The notes beneath the pieces are model-generated. The model saw only the letters and a program-made list of their open reading frames with translations, was not told where the DNA came from and made no database searches. A DNA stretch of 17,084 nucleotides, from assembly GCA_002323795.1 (NCBI GenBank), contig DCPZ01000088.1, positions 1-17,084 on the forward strand, given 5' to 3'. Shown here one piece after another: positions 14,624-17,084 of this stretch. Position 1 is the stretch's first letter. Every line of letters begins with the position of its first letter. This stretch comes from Flavobacteriales bacterium UBA1531. GTDB lineage: Bacteria > Bacteroidota > Bacteroidia > Flavobacteriales_D > Sanyastnellaceae. The position numbers and the translations under genes were made by a program.

Positions 14624-15100
14624 CTACTCGTCCCGCGGTGCTTCAAAAACTTCAATCTCTGCTTTGGTCTTGACGAGGTTGCTGAACGTGCCCTGGTACC
14701 GGGTTGCACGGACGATGTGATTATCAATCCAATGATAGTTGCCTCCTCGAGGTTTTCCCATCAGCAGTCCGTGATATAAGAACCCATGCTTGTCCAACCA
14801 TGCCTCAGTCACGGCTCGATGCTCCTCCGTTCGAGATGTGAAAAACGTAATCACATGTCCTTCTCCATGCCATTGATTGAGTGTCTCCAAAGCATCTGCA
14901 AAAGGCTCGCAGGTGGCCATGCGTTCCGGCTCTTCATTGGGCACATCATCCGTAATGGTGCCATCAATGTCAATCATGTAATTTTTGATTTCCGATGGAA
15001 GCTGCGGTGAGGCCTCCTGACCCGCATCATCCAGAACAGATTGCAATTCAATCTTAGCGGCATGAGGACGTCCTTTCGAAGAGTCGGGGGTATGATTCAT
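14624..15100 (-). CDS. HAD-fold phosphatase-like protein (often annotated phosphoheptose isomerase in Flavobacteria)
   Basis: 158 codons. The HAD motifs are intact: MIDIDGTITDD at 42-52 with nucleophile Asp44 and Asp46, ITFFTSRTEEH at 84-94 with the motif II Thr/Ser, and GLLMGKPRGGNYHWIDNHIV at 111-130 with motif III Lys116 and a late Asp126. The C-terminal ATRYQGTFSNLVKTKAEIEVFE is also typical of this compact flavobacterial group, which has no large cap domain. From memory, homologues are labelled phosphoheptose isomerase or HAD hydrolase; the motifs support a phosphatase, not a SIS-fold isomerase. The first 40 residues are a non-conserved, low-complexity extension; the true start could be Met42, though the ATG at 15100 has a good promoter. 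It follows bshC on the same strand after a 47-bp gap. The substrate is unknown. Confidence 0.82.
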   Translation of the reverse strand: MNHTPDSSKGRPHAAKIELQSVLDDAGQEASPQLPSEIKNYMIDIDGTITDDVPNEEPERMATCEPFADALETLNQWHGEGHVITFFTSRTEEHRAVTEAWLDKHGFLYHGLLMGKPRGGNYHWIDNHIVRATRYQGTFSNLVKTKAEIEVFEAPRDE

Positions 15101-15104
15101 CGGA

Positions 15105-15135
15105 TAAAAATAGCACCAGTCTATGACTCCTACAA
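15105..15135 (-). promoter_or_regulatory. Putative promoter of the HAD gene
   Basis: On the minus strand TTG (15133-15135), a 20-nt spacer, then TATTTTTA (15105-15112), then TCCG and the ATG at 15100. This has both halves of the Bacteroidota promoter at normal spacing and places the start of transcription at the start codon. It is the best-supported leaderless candidate in the window. Confidence 0.45.
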
Positions 15136-15147
15136 CCTTTCATTCCA

Positions 15148-16686
15148 TCACTGAAAAACCAAAAACTGAGGTTCATCACTGCAACGAACATTTTCAAGCC
15201 AGCTTCCGGTAAATTCAGGCCAACTGCCGATCGCTCCCACCAGCGCGAGAGCGCTCAAAACACGTTCTTGCGGGATTCCCTTTGGACTGATCCAATCATC
15301 GATGCTTCGTGCTATTTGCTCACATTGATCGTGATGCTGTTGTTTGATGATTTTTCGCCATTTTTTCTTGACCGCTGTGAGCTCCTTTTCAATTTTCGAC
15401 AACGTTGCACGGGTAGTTGGAATGGCTGATTCATGAATCCCTTTGGCATAACCTTCCATGATTTCAGACCAACGATCGAAATGAAGCTCCAAATCACCTC
15501 GCTTCTCAAGGACACCATCCGCCCATAAATTGACCGCATCAGCGCTGCTCAATCCAAGCATTGAAGGATTCCATGAGAGCAATTTACAAATCGCTGACGC
15601 AGGTTCATTCAGAATGAGAGCGCCATCTCTTACCAACAATGCCGGAGGATGCACGCAATGATGCTCGAATGCCCGTCCGAGTAGCATCCAATAACTCACT
15701 TCTGAGGGACCACCAATGAATGCAATGCTCTGCAATAAATACTCCTGATAAATTGGACGCAATGCTACATTGGGTGAGTGTTGTTCCGGACGCAAGGTTC
15801 GCCAAGCTTCCTCGCCATTGGCCTGAATCCACCGATCAGCGCGCTGCCGCGCCCCTTCATCGGTAAGCACAAATAAATTGTTTTCCCGTGGCTGAATTTG
15901 CGGCTTACCAAAATCAACTTGAAATTGATCCGCAGATTCCTGCACGGCATTTCCAATGCCATTCTTTTCCCATTCAGCTTGCCACAAGTGCATCGCGATG
16001 TTCTTCAATTCCGCATCATGCCCATCGATGACCAAAACATTCAAATCCGCAAACCATTCGCTCACCCATTTTCGCACTCGAGCAGACAACTTCATGTTGC
16101 ATGACTGCTGCACAAAAGAATCAACATTGTTCTCTGTCACCCACGCCTGCCATGCCTTTTCAGCATGCTCGTCCCACAGTAATTCCCCAACAGGACCTTT
16201 TTGCTCAGTGCCCTTAGGCTCCCATCTAAAGACACTCCCATCAACACCAAAGGTGGATTGAATTTCTTCGAAATCATGATCTTCCGAGGCCATCCAAAAA
16301 ACAGCAACAGCCGGCTCTCCAGACTCGCTAAGCCGACGAGCCCAGCGCACCGCTGAGAGAATCTTGTAATGAAAATATGCCGGGCCTCCTCCAGCTTGCA
16401 ACTGATGCCCTGTAGTGATCACATGTGCACCATCTTTAAAAGCTTTCAGAGAGGATGGAGCGATTACATCGTCTCGTTCATATTGTTTGAGCAATGCGCT
16501 GGCAACCTGTTGCCGACGATGACGGTCCAGTTTCAAGGAAGATTCCAATCGAGCTTGAATGCCCGACCAATTGCCCCCCCATTTCCAGAACTGTTGCAAG
16601 GATTCTGAATGAAGTGTCCATTGGGAAGCGGGAGAGCCCTTTTTCAATGCCTCCGCTTGAGCAAATTGAGCAGTAGAGAAACCCAT
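15148..16686 (-). CDS. bshC: Bacillithiol biosynthesis cysteine-adding enzyme BshC
   Basis: 512 codons. BshC joins cysteine to glucosaminyl-malate, the last step of bacillithiol synthesis, in the cytoplasm. The hallmark segments are present: VITTGHQLQAGGGPAYFHYKI at 89-109, FWMASEDHDFEEI at 130-142, QPRENNLFVL at 265-274, and FIGGPSEVSYW at 323-333 followed by PALLVRDGALIL at 348-359. A long helical, coiled-coil-like region (about 405-465) precedes the C-terminal domain, as in B. subtilis BshC. The N-terminus (MGFSTAQFAQAEALKKG) is shorter and more divergent than usual, and the total is some 25 residues below the 539 of B. subtilis; ATG at 16686 nevertheless fits, since the upstream gene stops 16 nt away. 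bshA and bshB are not in the window. It probably sits in one transcription unit with the type-B cargo gene upstream. Confidence 0.93.
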   Translation of the reverse strand: MGFSTAQFAQAEALKKGSPASQWTLHSESLQQFWKWGGNWSGIQARLESSLKLDRHRRQQVASALLKQYERDDVIAPSSLKAFKDGAHVITTGHQLQAGGGPAYFHYKILSAVRWARRLSESGEPAVAVFWMASEDHDFEEIQSTFGVDGSVFRWEPKGTEQKGPVGELLWDEHAEKAWQAWVTENNVDSFVQQSCNMKLSARVRKWVSEWFADLNVLVIDGHDAELKNIAMHLWQAEWEKNGIGNAVQESADQFQVDFGKPQIQPRENNLFVLTDEGARQRADRWIQANGEEAWRTLRPEQHSPNVALRPIYQEYLLQSIAFIGGPSEVSYWMLLGRAFEHHCVHPPALLVRDGALILNEPASAICKLLSWNPSMLGLSSADAVNLWADGVLEKRGDLELHFDRWSEIMEGYAKGIHESAIPTTRATLSKIEKELTAVKKKWRKIIKQQHHDQCEQIARSIDDWISPKGIPQERVLSALALVGAIGSWPEFTGSWLENVRCSDEPQFLVFQ

Positions 16687-16702
16687 GGCTTGCGGGGTAG
16701 AA

Positions 16703-17084
16703 TTAGCGGATCAAAGACAAGGAACCTGACTTTGAAACAATCTGACCTTGGGGGTCAAGCAAATTCAACTTCCATACGTATGAACCCGATTCAACAGGAG
16801 AGCCATCAGTGTTCTCTCCATCCCAATTGACGTCATCACCTGATCCAGAAAAAATCATTTGTCCCCATCTCGAGTATACCTCAAACGATTGAATCAAGAC
16901 GTTTTCGCAGATTGGTCTAAAAACGTCGTTGTCGCCATCTCCATTGGGCGTGAACGCGCTTGGCACGAACCAAGTGGATTCCGATGTCAAGTCCACAACG
17001 GAAACATCGGGTTTGAAATCAGGGCCGCGAAGCGAAACTCCTTCGTCTGAGGAAAAATCATCCGAGGGCACCAACGACACAGCA
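16703..17084 (-). CDS. T9SS type B sorting-domain (gliding-motility-associated C-terminal) protein, C-terminal part
   Basis: Partial: the reading frame continues past the right edge, and 127 codons are visible. Residues near the edge (SLVPSDDFSSDEGVSLRGPD) look like an extracellular linker. They are followed by a CHU_C/type B sorting domain: FVPSAFTPNGDGDNDVFRP, then FEVYSRWGQMIFSGSGD, WDGENTDGSPVESGSYVWKL and a final KSGSLSLIR. This domain directs export through the type IX secretion system and attachment or release at the surface, and usually terminates very large adhesin-like or polycystic-kidney-disease-repeat proteins. What the rest of the protein does cannot be seen. The stop lies 16 nt before the bshC start on the same strand. 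Confidence 0.92.
   Translation of the reverse strand, partial: AVSLVPSDDFSSDEGVSLRGPDFKPDVSVVDLTSESTWFVPSAFTPNGDGDNDVFRPICENVLIQSFEVYSRWGQMIFSGSGDDVNWDGENTDGSPVESGSYVWKLNLLDPQGQIVSKSGSLSLIR

Noticed and set aside
1..17084. Mobile elements, CRISPR arrays, tRNA or rRNA genes, toxin-antitoxin or defence modules
   Set aside because: I read both strands for transposase or integrase motifs, regularly spaced repeats and clover-leaf segments, and saw none.

Overview
The window looks like a chromosomal segment from a member of the Bacteroidota, most likely Flavobacteriales. Three things point there. A secreted protease carries a type IX secretion (T9SS) type A sorting domain, and a partial protein at the right edge carries a gliding-motility-type (CHU_C, type B) C-terminal domain. 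A bacillithiol-synthesis gene (bshC) is present. Shine-Dalgarno sequences are nearly absent, while TAnnTTTG-like -7 promoter boxes recur. Base composition is close to balanced, which is higher in GC than many soil or host flavobacteria; the genus cannot be named from the sequence.

Layout. (1) 1-2332, plus strand: the 3' end of miaA, then a MutS2-type ATPase without the usual Smr nuclease domain. (2) 2365-4044, minus strand: a large secreted lysyl-endopeptidase-like protease. (3) 4170-7299, plus strand: an exported C-terminal processing protease (S41), a DUF1573 lipoprotein and an exported DUF3108 protein; a strong intrinsic terminator lies inside the signal-peptide codons of the DUF3108 gene. 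(4) 7339-7644, minus strand: a single-domain rhodanese. (5) 7766-9584, plus strand: a translationally overlapping pair, a DegT/DnrJ-type sugar aminotransferase and a PglC-type polyprenol-phosphate sugar phosphotransferase, which probably make and load the first sugar of a glycan. (6) 9528-10454, minus strand: a SirB1-type transglutaminase-like protein whose 3' end overlaps the sugar transferase. (7) 10597-11391, plus strand: a rhomboid intramembrane protease. (8) 11413-12531, minus strand: dnaN, divergent from a small exported protein of unknown function (12659-13021). (9) 13226-14140, minus strand: a heptosyltransferase-like GT9 enzyme, divergent from the RuvX/YqgF nuclease (14185-14616). (10) 14624-17084, minus strand: a HAD-fold phosphatase-like protein, bshC, and the end of a T9SS type-B cargo protein.

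Most content is housekeeping (tRNA modification, DNA replication and repair, rRNA maturation, thiol synthesis) mixed with cell-envelope and secretion functions. I see no phage, transposon, CRISPR array, tRNA, rRNA or defence cassette. No gene-free stretch exceeds about 205 bases. I did not find a convincing new multi-gene system. The two signals most worth following are a -7-like box placed almost exactly 12 nt before many start codons, which suggests leaderless mRNAs, and the terminator hairpin embedded in the start of the DUF3108 gene.
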